Assembly (NCBI RefSeq): GCF_027627575.1
Contig: NZ_CP114065.1
Span: 2,790,001-2,854,000, forward strand
DNA length: 64,000 bases
Direction: 5' to 3'
Source of the DNA: Kribbella sp. CA-293567
Lineage (GTDB): Bacteria; Actinomycetota; Actinomycetes; Propionibacteriales; Kribbellaceae
Made by a program: the position numbers and the translations under genes. The notes beneath the pieces were generated by a model. That model did no database searches. It was not told the origin of the DNA and was given only the letters and a program-made list of their open reading frames with translations. Below, one piece after another: positions 21,695-29,787 of the stretch. Position 1 is the stretch's first letter; each line of letters starts with the position of its first letter.

Positions 21695-24600
21695 TCACGG
21701 ACGGGCATCAGGCCCGTCTTCGGCGGGCGCTGCGGAGTTGGAGTCCGTGCTTTCAGGCTCGGCTGACTTGACCGCTTTAGCCGCCTTTCGTCGGGTGGCC
21801 GACTTGCTGGCCTTCCCTGCAGAGCCGGAGGTGTCTTCAGCAGTGGATCCTCGGTGTGTGTTCGCGTCGACGTCGGAGGCTGAAGCGGTTGAGGTAGTGA
21901 CTGCTACCCCTGCGGCCGACTCAGCCAGGCCGGCTGAGTCGAGCGTCGCAGCCGAGTCGAGCGCGGGAACCGAGTCGAGCGTCGGATCGGCGTCAAGCCT
22001 GGCGTTGACGTCGGCATCGGCGTCGAGCATGGGGTTGGCCAGGTCCAGTGTCGGGCGGGGGCCGCGATACGAGTCGAGCCAACTGCGCAGGAGTTCAACC
22101 CGTGCGGAGTACTCGTCGTTGCCTTTGACGACGGGGGCCTGGTTGTACGCCATGGTGTCGGAAGACCGGCGGAGCTTGACGTAGAGGCGGGAAGACGACA
22201 GCGCGTAGCGTTCCATGTCGTCCTGGAGGGCGCCGATGACCGTGATGTTGCGGTCGCGGCCGATCTGTTCGAAGAGCGCTACTGCTTCGCGGCGGTGCTG
22301 GGAGCCGAGGTTGCGGCCCAGTTCGTCCAGGATCAGCAACAGTGGGCGGTCGCTACCGCCCGCGAGGGCGGCGGCGCAGACGAGCTTGACCGCTTTCTCA
22401 TCCATCTGGGCGGTGTTGCCCTTGACGTTGAACGCGGAGAACGGGCCACCCTCCGAGCGCCGCCACTTCGGCGTGACGGTCCAGCGCCACGGCTTGTCCG
22501 GCTCGGCCGGCGGGTCGGGCTCCGGGTACTCGAGCTTGGCTCCGTAGCCGCCGTACTGCTGGTCCAGGCGATCGAACTCCGCAGAGACGAGACGTAGCCG
22601 AGCCTTGATGCCGTCGGCGAGGGAGGAACGGTGAGCACGGGCGGTGCTCTCCGACTCGTCGAGCCCCTCGCGAGCGCGCTCCAGGGCGGCGTTGCGTTCG
22701 GCCCGCTGGCTGGCGATCTGCTGTTGTTGCAGGCTGTCGAAGGTCTCGTGCTGCGCCAAGTGGCTGGCAAGTGTCCGCTGCAACGCGGGGACCAGCGCGA
22801 CTCGGGCACCGAGAGTGCCGTTCGACCAGCCGTCAGGGCCGTTGAGGATCTCCCAGAGCTCTGACGGGATCTCCTCCCGCGAGCGAGCGTTCGGGAAACA
22901 GCGCCGGATGACGTCGTCGAGTTGGGTGCAGGCCTGGTGGTTCCAATCAGCCGTCGTACGGCGCTGGGCAGCTTCGTCCGGCAACGCGACGAGGAACTCG
23001 GAGGCCTCGGCCGCGCTGCCACCCCAAGCGGCCGTCCGGCTGGCCAGGTCGAGTCCGGCTTGCTCTTCCAGCAGCATGAGGCGACGACCGGCCAGCTCAT
23101 CGAGAACTCGGCCGTGGTCGCGACGGGTGGCTTCGAGATTCTTCAGCCGCTCATCGCGGACGAGTTGCTGCCCAGCTGCTGCTTCCGCTGATTCCTTGGC
23201 TGCCTGAAGAGCGGGAGCGAGGCTGTCGCGATCCGCCTCGTGCTGGTCGTTCGCTTCGCGGAGAGCAAGGATCTCCTCCTGTACGCCGGTCGCGGTACCC
23301 AACGCGCGAGCTGCCGCCGTACGACGCTCAGCCTGGTCGACCCGAGCACGAGCCTGCTCAAGGGCGGCCGAGGCAGCGGCGCGAGCCTCGACGGCTGCCT
23401 CGAGTCGGCGGCGGGCAGCCTCGATTCGGGCGGTACGACCGGTGATCGCTTCCTCGAACTGCCCGACCGCGACCACACCGGCGGGATCATCGATGACCTC
23501 TTTGGCGGCACGAGCTGCCAGCGCGGCGAAGAACCCGTCCAGCTGGAAGCGCTTGTCCGCCGATACGGGGCCGCCCTCGAAAGGCACTGCCTCGGGCCGG
23601 TTGGCCAGCACGAGTAGGAATCCCGAGTAGCCGGCGTCGCTGAGAGCAGACGTCGCGAGCGCAACGTCAGCCGCGTCGACGACAACAGCCTCCCTGTACG
23701 GCGCAAGCCGTGGCTCCCACTCGGCACGATCGGCACTCGCCAGCTCGGTGATGTCGGTGAGCGCGCCACACTCGATCCCCGCGTTGGCGAGCACCTGTTG
23801 CTGCGGAGCCGAGACGGTCTGGCCGCTCTCAGCTTCCTTCAGCTCGGCAGTCGCCTGGCCCACCGAGGAACGGGCCGCGTGATCCCGGCCGATGTGCTCC
23901 TCCAGTACGGCGCGGGCCTCTTCTTGTTCCTCCGCGGCCGCGGAGAGATCCCGGCCGTCGGCCGAACGTCCGGCGTCGAGCAACCGGCGGTGCTCCTGGC
24001 CGAGCCGCTCGAGCTGCTCGCGGACCGACCGTTGCGCCAGATCGAGCTCGCGGTCGCGGGCGTCGAGCTTGTCGCGCTCCTGGCGGGTCAGCTGGACGTC
24101 GCGAAGCAGGTTCTCCTCGCTGCCGAACGCCTCGATCTCGGTGTCGACCGTCTCGCGCTTGGCCTCCTGCTCGGCCACCCGCTCGTCGAGAACCCCCAGC
24201 TCCTCGAGGATCTCGCTGTTCCGCGCGTCCCCGTCGAGCAGGTGCCGCGCGCTGCGGGCTCGCCAGGACTCGCGAGCGGCCGTCAGCGCGTCGCGGGCCG
24301 CGGCGCGTTGCAGGATGCCCGCCTCGACGGTGGCCATCTCCTGCTCCCACCGCTGCAGGTCGGCCGCTGCTTGCTTGGTCGCCTCGCGTTGGGTGTGCTC
24401 GGTGGAGCGGTGTGCCTGTTCCTGCTCCAGCTCGTGATCGAGGCCGGTCAGGGTAGCGATCGCGTTGAAGATACGGGCCGGACCGAGCTCGTTGAGCGGC
24501 TCGGCGAGCAGGTTGGCCGTGGGGGACGACCGGACCGACGTGGACAGGAAGGAGACGCAGCGGACCTGGCCGCCGTACAGGACCGAGGAGAGCTTGTTGG

Positions 24601-25144
24601 CGTGGAAGTCGGTGCGGCCGTTGGAGTGGGGGAGCGCGGCCCACAGAGCGTCAGCGCCCGCGGCGCGCTCGGCCTCGGTGCTGCCGTACGGGACGTGCAG
24701 GCCGCTCTTCCAGCGGAGATCCAGGTACGACGCTTTGCGGTTGATCCTGATCCAGACGGTGATCGCGGCGGCCTCGATCTCGGCCAGCTCGGTCAGGTCC
24801 GGGTCGGAGAAGACGCCGACGATGTAGCCACGGTCGACATTCGACCAGGTGCCTTCCTGGCCGGCCGCTTCAGCGGTGAAGAGCAACTCGGCGGCGCCGG
24901 GGGCACCGCTGGTCAGCCGCCACTGGTCGTCGGCGTGCAGAAGCGACAACGCGGCGATCCAGGACGACTTGCCGGCGCCGTTGGAGTCGACCGGGCCCTG
25001 ACCGGCGACAGTGACCAGGCCCTGGCCGACCATCGGGATCGGGTGCGTCGACAGCCGGGACAGGTCGACGACCTGAACGCCGAGCAGCACCTTCGAGCCG
25101 AGGATGTCGAACGGCCCGTCCTCGGTCGTGGTGGGGGTGCTCAT
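21695..25144 (-). CDS. SMC-like coiled-coil ATPase, fourth gene of a condensin-like operon
   Basis: A 1149-residue SMC-type ATPase, expected to bind or extrude DNA with the small partners encoded upstream. Walker A is GPVDSNGAGKS at residues 50-60. Long coiled coils follow (to about 450 and 600-900), separated by a hinge-like globular region with GIECGALTDITELASADRAEW and LAPYREAVVVD (about 455-600). Walker B is LLLILDELGRN at about 935-945, then TVIGALQDD. The ABC signature expected before Walker B is not recognisable: the segment reads FNVKGNTAQMDEKAVKLV, without LSGGQ. Residues 1030-1149 are a low-complexity Asp/Ser/Ala then Lys/Ala tail. The ATG at 25144 overlaps the upstream stop by 4 bp. 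It resembles JetC/MksB/MukB proteins in plan but may be a separate branch. Confidence 0.85.
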   Translation of the reverse strand: MSTPTTTEDGPFDILGSKVLLGVQVVDLSRLSTHPIPMVGQGLVTVAGQGPVDSNGAGKSSWIAALSLLHADDQWRLTSGAPGAAELLFTAEAAGQEGTWSNVDRGYIVGVFSDPDLTELAEIEAAAITVWIRINRKASYLDLRWKSGLHVPYGSTEAERAAGADALWAALPHSNGRTDFHANKLSSVLYGGQVRCVSFLSTSVRSSPTANLLAEPLNELGPARIFNAIATLTGLDHELEQEQAHRSTEHTQREATKQAAADLQRWEQEMATVEAGILQRAAARDALTAARESWRARSARHLLDGDARNSEILEELGVLDERVAEQEAKRETVDTEIEAFGSEENLLRDVQLTRQERDKLDARDRELDLAQRSVREQLERLGQEHRRLLDAGRSADGRDLSAAAEEQEEARAVLEEHIGRDHAARSSVGQATAELKEAESGQTVSAPQQQVLANAGIECGALTDITELASADRAEWEPRLAPYREAVVVDAADVALATSALSDAGYSGFLLVLANRPEAVPFEGGPVSADKRFQLDGFFAALAARAAKEVIDDPAGVVAVGQFEEAITGRTARIEAARRRLEAAVEARAAASAALEQARARVDQAERRTAAARALGTATGVQEEILALREANDQHEADRDSLAPALQAAKESAEAAAGQQLVRDERLKNLEATRRDHGRVLDELAGRRLMLLEEQAGLDLASRTAAWGGSAAEASEFLVALPDEAAQRRTTADWNHQACTQLDDVIRRCFPNARSREEIPSELWEILNGPDGWSNGTLGARVALVPALQRTLASHLAQHETFDSLQQQQIASQRAERNAALERAREGLDESESTARAHRSSLADGIKARLRLVSAEFDRLDQQYGGYGAKLEYPEPDPPAEPDKPWRWTVTPKWRRSEGGPFSAFNVKGNTAQMDEKAVKLVCAAALAGGSDRPLLLILDELGRNLGSQHRREAVALFEQIGRDRNITVIGALQDDMERYALSSSRLYVKLRRSSDTMAYNQAPVVKGNDEYSARVELLRSWLDSYRGPRPTLDLANPMLDADADVNARLDADPTLDSVPALDSAATLDSAGLAESAAGVAVTTSTASASDVDANTHRGSTAEDTSGSAGKASKSATRRKAAKAVKSAEPESTDSNSAAPAEDGPDARP

Positions 25145-25794
25145 GCCGCTCCTTCTGCTGGGGTGGAACCTTTGCGAGCGCGGATGGCCTCCGCGATCGG
25201 ACTCGACGGCGCGGCCGCGAGGATGAGTTGGTCCTGCAGGCGGCGGCGCGCGGCCGGGGTCAGGCGCTGGAGCTGCGGACCAGGGATGTAACTCGGCCCG
25301 CCGGAGTGGTCCCCGGAGAGCTGGATCAGGCCGGCGGCGCGCAGGCGCTGAAGAGCGAGGCGGCGCTCTTCCGCGCTGATCTTGGTGGTGCGCAGCTCGT
25401 CGACCGTCGTGGGCCGGGCGGACTTCCAGCTGTCGCCGGTGAGGATGCCCTCGCTGCGAGGGATCGCTACCGAGTGGACCAGCACGAGCACCAGCACGGC
25501 GCGGTCCACGGTCGAGAGGGGCTGCCAGCCCTGGGCCGTGAGGGTCTCGGCGATGTCGTCGGCGTAGCCCGCGGTCCAGTGGGTGCCGTCGACGTGCACC
25601 AGGGTGCGGCCGATGAGCTTCAGCATCTTCTGCACCTGACGGCGCAGCGTGACATCGCGAAGGCCGGCCAGTTGGACCTCGGCCACCGGATGGGCGGCGT
25701 ACTGGACAGCGCTGAAAGCAGCCAGTACTTCGTCGCGGGTGCGGTCGCTGAGGTCTTGGAGGATGGGGTCGAAGAGCGCGTGCTGCTCGGTCAT
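25141..25794 (-). CDS. Winged-helix accessory protein of the SMC operon (MukE/JetB-like)
   Basis: A 217-residue protein, third in the operon. The central and C-terminal part looks like a winged helix (VDRAVLVLVLVHSVA, then TVDELRTTKISAEERRLALQRLRAAGLIQLSG with a final wing GPSYIPGP). That is the plan of KITE proteins (MukE, MksE, JetB), which bind kleisin and DNA. The N-terminus is helical with charged residues (LSDRTRDEVLAAFSAV). ATGA overlaps join it to both neighbours, so stoichiometric, coupled translation is expected. The KITE assignment rests on context and secondary-structure pattern only. Confidence 0.7.
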   Translation of the reverse strand: MTEQHALFDPILQDLSDRTRDEVLAAFSAVQYAAHPVAEVQLAGLRDVTLRRQVQKMLKLIGRTLVHVDGTHWTAGYADDIAETLTAQGWQPLSTVDRAVLVLVLVHSVAIPRSEGILTGDSWKSARPTTVDELRTTKISAEERRLALQRLRAAGLIQLSGDHSGGPSYIPGPQLQRLTPAARRRLQDQLILAAAPSSPIAEAIRARKGSTPAEGAA

Positions 25795-26420
25795 TCGTCC
25801 TCCTCCGTCGGGGTCGGCGTGGTGGGCAGCGGATCCGGATCCGGTACGACGGGCTGCGGCGGGGCGAGCACCGCGGCCGGCGGGTCAGGCAGGATGCGGC
25901 AGATCTCGCGAAGAGCGACAAGTTGCGTCGGACCCCAGGTGACGACTCGCGGACCCAGCCGCACTTCGCCGTCCTTCTCGTTCCAGAGCAGCCAGTTGGT
26001 GGCGTGCAGGCGGCGAAGACTGCCGATGATCAAGGTCAGGTCACTCGACTGCTCGGCGCGACCCCGCAGCCCGGCGTACACGGCTTTGACCTGGGCCAGC
26101 GTGCCGGTGACGCCGGGCCAGGCGGAGCCGCTGCGGTCGGGCCAGCAGCAGGCTACGCAGATCGAAAGGACCCGGGCGGTCTCGTTCGGCTGCTCGACGG
26201 CCACTGGAGGCATGCCGAGCTCCTCCAGGACACTGTGGCCGGCGCCGTCGGGCAGCGTGGGCAGCATCCACAAGGACGTGCCGTCCGGTTCGGCGGCACG
26301 GGCCAGTCCTGGGACGGCGGGCGTGTCCGCCGAGACCTGCAACGGCCCGGCGGATTGCACCTTCGCCCACCACAGAGCGTTGTAGCCGCGGCCACTCTCG
26401 ACAGCCTCCGAGGGGCTCAT
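25791..26420 (-). CDS. Unknown accessory protein of the SMC operon
   Basis: A 209-residue protein, second in the operon. I chose the ATG at 26420 because it overlaps the upstream stop as ATGA. Residues about 80-180 are alpha-helical with a possible winged helix (SSDLTLIIGSLRRLHATNWLLWNEKDGEVRLGPRVVTWG). The C-terminal 30 residues are Pro/Asp-rich and probably disordered. Two adjacent Cys (VACCWPD) are present. No family recognised. As condensin complexes contain kleisin and KITE partners, this could be a second KITE-like subunit, which would differ from the three-subunit MukBEF/MksBEF plan. Confidence 0.6.
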   Translation of the reverse strand: MSPSEAVESGRGYNALWWAKVQSAGPLQVSADTPAVPGLARAAEPDGTSLWMLPTLPDGAGHSVLEELGMPPVAVEQPNETARVLSICVACCWPDRSGSAWPGVTGTLAQVKAVYAGLRGRAEQSSDLTLIIGSLRRLHATNWLLWNEKDGEVRLGPRVVTWGPTQLVALREICRILPDPPAAVLAPPQPVVPDPDPLPTTPTPTEEDE

Positions 26421-27607
26421 CGCGTCACCCGCCGGAAGGAACCTTCGGTCGCCCACGGCGTCCCGGCTGACGGGTCGATCCGCATGCCGTCGCCCCACAC
26501 CAGCTCGTAGTCCAGCTCGTCGTGCAGGTGAGCCGCGGTCAGCTCGGACAGCACCCGGCGGGCCGTCACCCAGTCACCCGCATCGTCGACCACGTCGACG
26601 ATGCTCACGCTCGACTGGCCGGCCAGGATCCGCTCGGCCTGCGCGCGGAGATCCTCCCGATCCGTCGCGGCGGCAGACTCCGGCGCGTCGGTCTCCGACG
26701 AAGGGCGAGGCGGCGCCATTCGCGCTGTGCCGGTCCGGCGGCCGGACTCGACCGCCTCCAGCATGCTCTCCGGGGAGAAGTCCGGCGCCGCCGCGTCGAA
26801 GAGCAGCCCGTCCAGAACCCCAGCCAGTACGTCGGTGTCGCTGCCGCGGGTGAAGCTCAGCCAGGTCTCGATCGGCAGCAGCCCCAGCGCTCGCGTAGTA
26901 CCGGCTCGCTCGACCAGTCGCCCAGCGGCAAGCTGCACCGCGTCGGCATAGGCGGCGAGCGACATCCGCAGTTGCGTGCAGACCTGGTGCAGTCCGGGCC
27001 AGCGCTCGAGCACGATGCGGTGGACCTTCTCGGCCTGCTCGATCAGCCGCTCGTTGCCCCAGGCGAGTTGCGCGTTCTCCCGGAGCTGAGCCGTCGTGCT
27101 GGTCGAGACCAGGATCGACAGCTCGTTGCCCAGCAGCCGGAAGACCTTGGTCAGCCGCTGGATCGACGCCTGCCCTTGGTCGGCCACAGCCTTCGGGTCG
27201 CTCACGCTGTGCGCTTCGAGAGTCAGCAACTGGTGCAGCTCGGCCTGACCGCCCTGCACCGACATCCGCTTGAGGAACATCAGCATCACGTACGGCGCGA
27301 AAGCCGCCCGGTGGCGCAGCTCGTTGGGCCGGTCGACCAGTTTGGTGATCGCGCCGTACTGCCGCAGCACCTCGAAGCGCCGCACGATCACGTCGTGCGG
27401 ATACCCCCGGCAGGCGAGGGTGGCCTGCTCGACGGTCATCCCGTCGCTGCCCGCCTCGGCGAACGCGTCCAGGATCGCCTGGTCCACATCCAGCAGCTCG
27501 GGATCGACGATCATCGCGCCGGCCTCGCGGGCGAGCACGGCGAAGACCTGCCGGTAGACGCGCAGTACGGCCGCTTCGGCCTCCGCGTCCAGCAATGTCG
27601 CGTCCAT
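26417..27607 (-). CDS. Kleisin-like (MukF/JetA-like) first protein of the SMC operon
   Basis: A 396-residue protein behind GGGAGGAG. The N-terminus (AGSDGMTVEQATLACRGYPHDVIVRRFEVLRQYGAITKLVD) looks like a winged helix. A long helical middle contains QGQASIQRLTKVFRLLGNELSILV and NERLIEQAEKVHRIVLERW. The C-terminus (SVSIVDVVDDAGDWVTARRVLSELTAAHLHDEL) looks like a second winged helix. This N-WHD/helical/C-WHD plan is that of bacterial kleisins, which clamp SMC heads. It heads the four-gene operon. The kleisin assignment is inference from architecture and context, since pairwise similarity to MukF or JetA could not be computed here. Confidence 0.7.
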   Translation of the reverse strand: MDATLLDAEAEAAVLRVYRQVFAVLAREAGAMIVDPELLDVDQAILDAFAEAGSDGMTVEQATLACRGYPHDVIVRRFEVLRQYGAITKLVDRPNELRHRAAFAPYVMLMFLKRMSVQGGQAELHQLLTLEAHSVSDPKAVADQGQASIQRLTKVFRLLGNELSILVSTSTTAQLRENAQLAWGNERLIEQAEKVHRIVLERWPGLHQVCTQLRMSLAAYADAVQLAAGRLVERAGTTRALGLLPIETWLSFTRGSDTDVLAGVLDGLLFDAAAPDFSPESMLEAVESGRRTGTARMAPPRPSSETDAPESAAATDREDLRAQAERILAGQSSVSIVDVVDDAGDWVTARRVLSELTAAHLHDELDYELVWGDGMRIDPSAGTPWATEGSFRRVTR

Positions 27608-27655
27608 CGTGACTCCTCCCGTGCCCGGCCGCCCCCGAAGACAGCCAGAGAACGG

Positions 27656-27684
27656 ACTTTATCGACCGGGACCGAGCATCTGAA
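27656..27684 (-). promoter_or_regulatory. Candidate promoter of the SMC operon
   Basis: On the minus strand TTCAGA (27684-27679) and TAAAGT (27661-27656) are 17 bp apart, placing the transcript start about 40 bp before the first gene. A moderate match only. Confidence 0.35.
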
Positions 27685-27851
27685 AACCGAGTGACGCCGA
27701 GGCTGTGGATATCTACCATCCGAAACATGATGAGACTGCTCGGCCAGCGCGTCCCCACGCCCTGGCCGACCCCCAGTGAGAGACCCGGTGCGGACGCCTG
27801 AGCGGCGATCCCCGGGACGCTTTCGCTGGTCTCATCCTCCGGAGTCACCTG

Positions 27852-28655
27852 ATGACACCGTCGTTTCCCGACGCCCTGACCATCGGCGCGCAGCATCCCC
27901 GCGGCCGCGCCCTGCTCGCCGTCCGCAAGGACACGGTCCCCGGCCGGATCCTGGTCGAGGGGAGCTGGGAGCACAGCCGCCTGCTCAGCACCCCGACCAC
28001 TGTCGACACCTTCTACTACTGTCCCGAGGCCTGCGCGCCACCGGACGAGGCAGCCGAGATCGCGGCCCGCGCGCGGGAGGTCTTCCGCATCTCGCCGAAG
28101 CTGCTCGCCAGGGTCAGCCGCAAGAGCAGATCGGACGGCCTGATCTCGATCGCCCGCCTCCCTGCCTGGCGGCCCAGCCTGCTCCGCCTCGGCGAGGACG
28201 CGTTGATCCTGGTCGCCGACGGGGTCGAGTACGCCGGCAATCTCGGCACCCTGATCCGCACCGTCGACGCGGCCAGCGCCGACTGTCTGGTCCTGACGAG
28301 CCGACGGGCGAAACTCACCCACCCCACCGTGTACGCCGCCAGCCGCGGCATGGTCCTGACCACGCCGGTGCTCGAGTTCCCGACGATCGCGGAGGCAGCG
28401 AGCTGGCTCAGGCAGCACCATTTCGACGTCCACCTAGCCGATCCCGCGGCGACCGGCAGCTACAAAACACCGGCGTACCGGGGACGGACGGCCTTCGTGG
28501 TCGGCTCGGAGGGCGCGGGACTGCACCGCAACTGGCATCAGCAGGGGTTCGGCAAGGTCTCGATCCCGATGCTCGGTCAGGCGGATTCGCTCAACGTCGC
28601 TCTCTCAGCGGGCATCCTGCTCTTCGAGGCCCGCGCCCGCAAGGAGGGGTGGTGA
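27852..28655 (+). CDS. SpoU/TrmH-family RNA 2'-O-methyltransferase (TsnR-like)
   Basis: A 267-residue SPOUT-class methyltransferase acting on rRNA or tRNA with S-adenosylmethionine. The trefoil-knot motifs are clear: VADGVEYAGNLGTLIRTVDAASAD (motif 1, about 115-140), AFVVGSEGAGL (motif 2, about 215-225) and SIPMLGQADSLNVALSAGILLFEAR (motif 3, C-terminus). The N-terminal L30e-like substrate-binding part includes ILVEGSWEHSRLLSTP. Length and plan match TsnR/NshR thiopeptide-resistance enzymes, but house-keeping TrmH relatives look alike. The start follows GGAG by seven bases. It is divergent from the SMC operon and its 3' end overlaps the LacI-type gene by 51 bp. Confidence 0.88.
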   Translation: MTPSFPDALTIGAQHPRGRALLAVRKDTVPGRILVEGSWEHSRLLSTPTTVDTFYYCPEACAPPDEAAEIAARAREVFRISPKLLARVSRKSRSDGLISIARLPAWRPSLLRLGEDALILVADGVEYAGNLGTLIRTVDAASADCLVLTSRRAKLTHPTVYAASRGMVLTTPVLEFPTIAEAASWLRQHHFDVHLADPAATGSYKTPAYRGRTAFVVGSEGAGLHRNWHQQGFGKVSIPMLGQADSLNVALSAGILLFEARARKEGW

Positions 28656-29660
28656 GCCGGTCGATCCACGCTCGATCAGCCGCACGTCGAGCGTGATCGG
28701 GTCGGCCGGATGGTCCTTGCCCTCGACCGTGCCCAGCAGCAGCCGGACGGCGATCGCCGCTTTGCGGGGGATGTCCTGCGCGATCGTCGTCAGCTTCGGC
28801 GTCACGTAAGCGCTCAGGTCGAGGTCGTCGAAGCCCAGCACGGAGACATCGCCGGGCACCGAGAAACCGCTCTCGCCCAGGCCCTCCATGATCCCGATCG
28901 CCAGGATGTCGGCGGTCGCGAACACGGCCGTCGCTTCCGGATGCTCGGACTTCAGCCGCCGCCCGAGCTCGCGACCGCCGGCATGCGTGGTGTTCGCCGT
29001 GACGAGTCGCTCCCGCCAGACCAGCCCGGCCTCGGCGAACGCGGCACGGAACCCGGAGTACCGCTCGTGCACCACGCCGACCCCGGAGAACGAGGGACTC
29101 GCGAACACGATCTCCCGATGCCCCAGTTCGAGCAGGTGCCGTGCGGCCAGCAGCGCACCCGTGTGGTCGTCGGACCGTACGCCGGTGGTCAGCGGGTTGG
29201 CCGAGTAGCTGTCGATCGCCAGCAACGACACCTTGCCGACCGTCCGCGGCGTGAGCCGGTCGATCTCCTCGTCCAGGAAACCGAGCAGCACCGCGCCGTC
29301 CAGACTCCACGACTGCAGCGCCTCGGCCACCTCGGCCGGCGCGGCGATCCCGCGCAGCAGCAGGTGGTAGCCGCCCTTGCGCAGCTCCCGCTCGATCTGC
29401 CCGACGATCGCCACGTTGTGCGGACTGATCATCAGGCTGTCCTCGTCGGCGGCCGGCACCAGCAGCCCGATCAGCCGCGACGACTTCGCCGCCAGGCTCC
29501 GGGCCGACGCGCTCGGCACGTAGCCGCGCTCGGCGACGATCCGCTCGATCCGCTCGATGGTGTCCTTCGAGACCCGGGCGCGCTTGCCGTTCACCACGTT
29601 GGAGACCGTCATCATGCTGACCCCGGCCTCGTCGGCGATGTCCTTCAGCGTGACCCGCAC
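28605..29660 (-). CDS. LacI-family transcriptional regulator of the alpha-glucan locus
   Basis: A 351-residue repressor. The GTG at 29660 follows GAGGAG and begins VRVTLKDIADEAGVSMMTVSNVVNGKRARVS, the LacI helix-turn-helix and hinge. The periplasmic-binding-protein-like effector domain runs from about residue 60 (LIGLLVP) to the end, with GVRSDDHTGALLAARHLLELGH and VPGDVSVLGFDDLDLSAYVTPKLTTI as family hallmarks. It is divergent from the glucosidase/ABC operon and probably represses it, with a di- or oligosaccharide as inducer. The operator candidate AGCGCT lies between the genes. Confidence 0.94.
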   Translation of the reverse strand: MRVTLKDIADEAGVSMMTVSNVVNGKRARVSKDTIERIERIVAERGYVPSASARSLAAKSSRLIGLLVPAADEDSLMISPHNVAIVGQIERELRKGGYHLLLRGIAAPAEVAEALQSWSLDGAVLLGFLDEEIDRLTPRTVGKVSLLAIDSYSANPLTTGVRSDDHTGALLAARHLLELGHREIVFASPSFSGVGVVHERYSGFRAAFAEAGLVWRERLVTANTTHAGGRELGRRLKSEHPEATAVFATADILAIGIMEGLGESGFSVPGDVSVLGFDDLDLSAYVTPKLTTIAQDIPRKAAIAVRLLLGTVEGKDHPADPITLDVRLIERGSTGSPPLLAGAGLEEQDAR

Positions 29661-29710
29661 CAGCGGCTCCTCTCGATCGTCGCGGCCAGGATACGAGTGC
29701 GATCCCCCCA

Positions 29711-29759
29711 TTGACACCCGGCCGGAACCGGCCTTACGGTCCCACCAAGGTGGAGCGCT
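29711..29759 (+). promoter_or_regulatory. Promoter and LacI-type operator of the alpha-glucan operon
   Basis: TTGACA (29711-29716) and TACGGT (29735-29740) are 18 bp apart. The palindrome AGCGCT inside TGGAGCGCTAAA (29751-29762), the typical core of LacI-family operators, falls just after the expected transcript start, where it would block initiation. Confidence 0.55.
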
Positions 29760-29787
29760 AAACCTACCATGATCGAACGGAGTCCGG

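Noticed and set aside
27727..27801. 24-codon frame upstream of the rRNA methyltransferase as a leader peptide
   Set aside because: It has no Shine-Dalgarno sequence and no drug-stalling motif that I can recognise; the region between it and the gene shows no clear attenuator.
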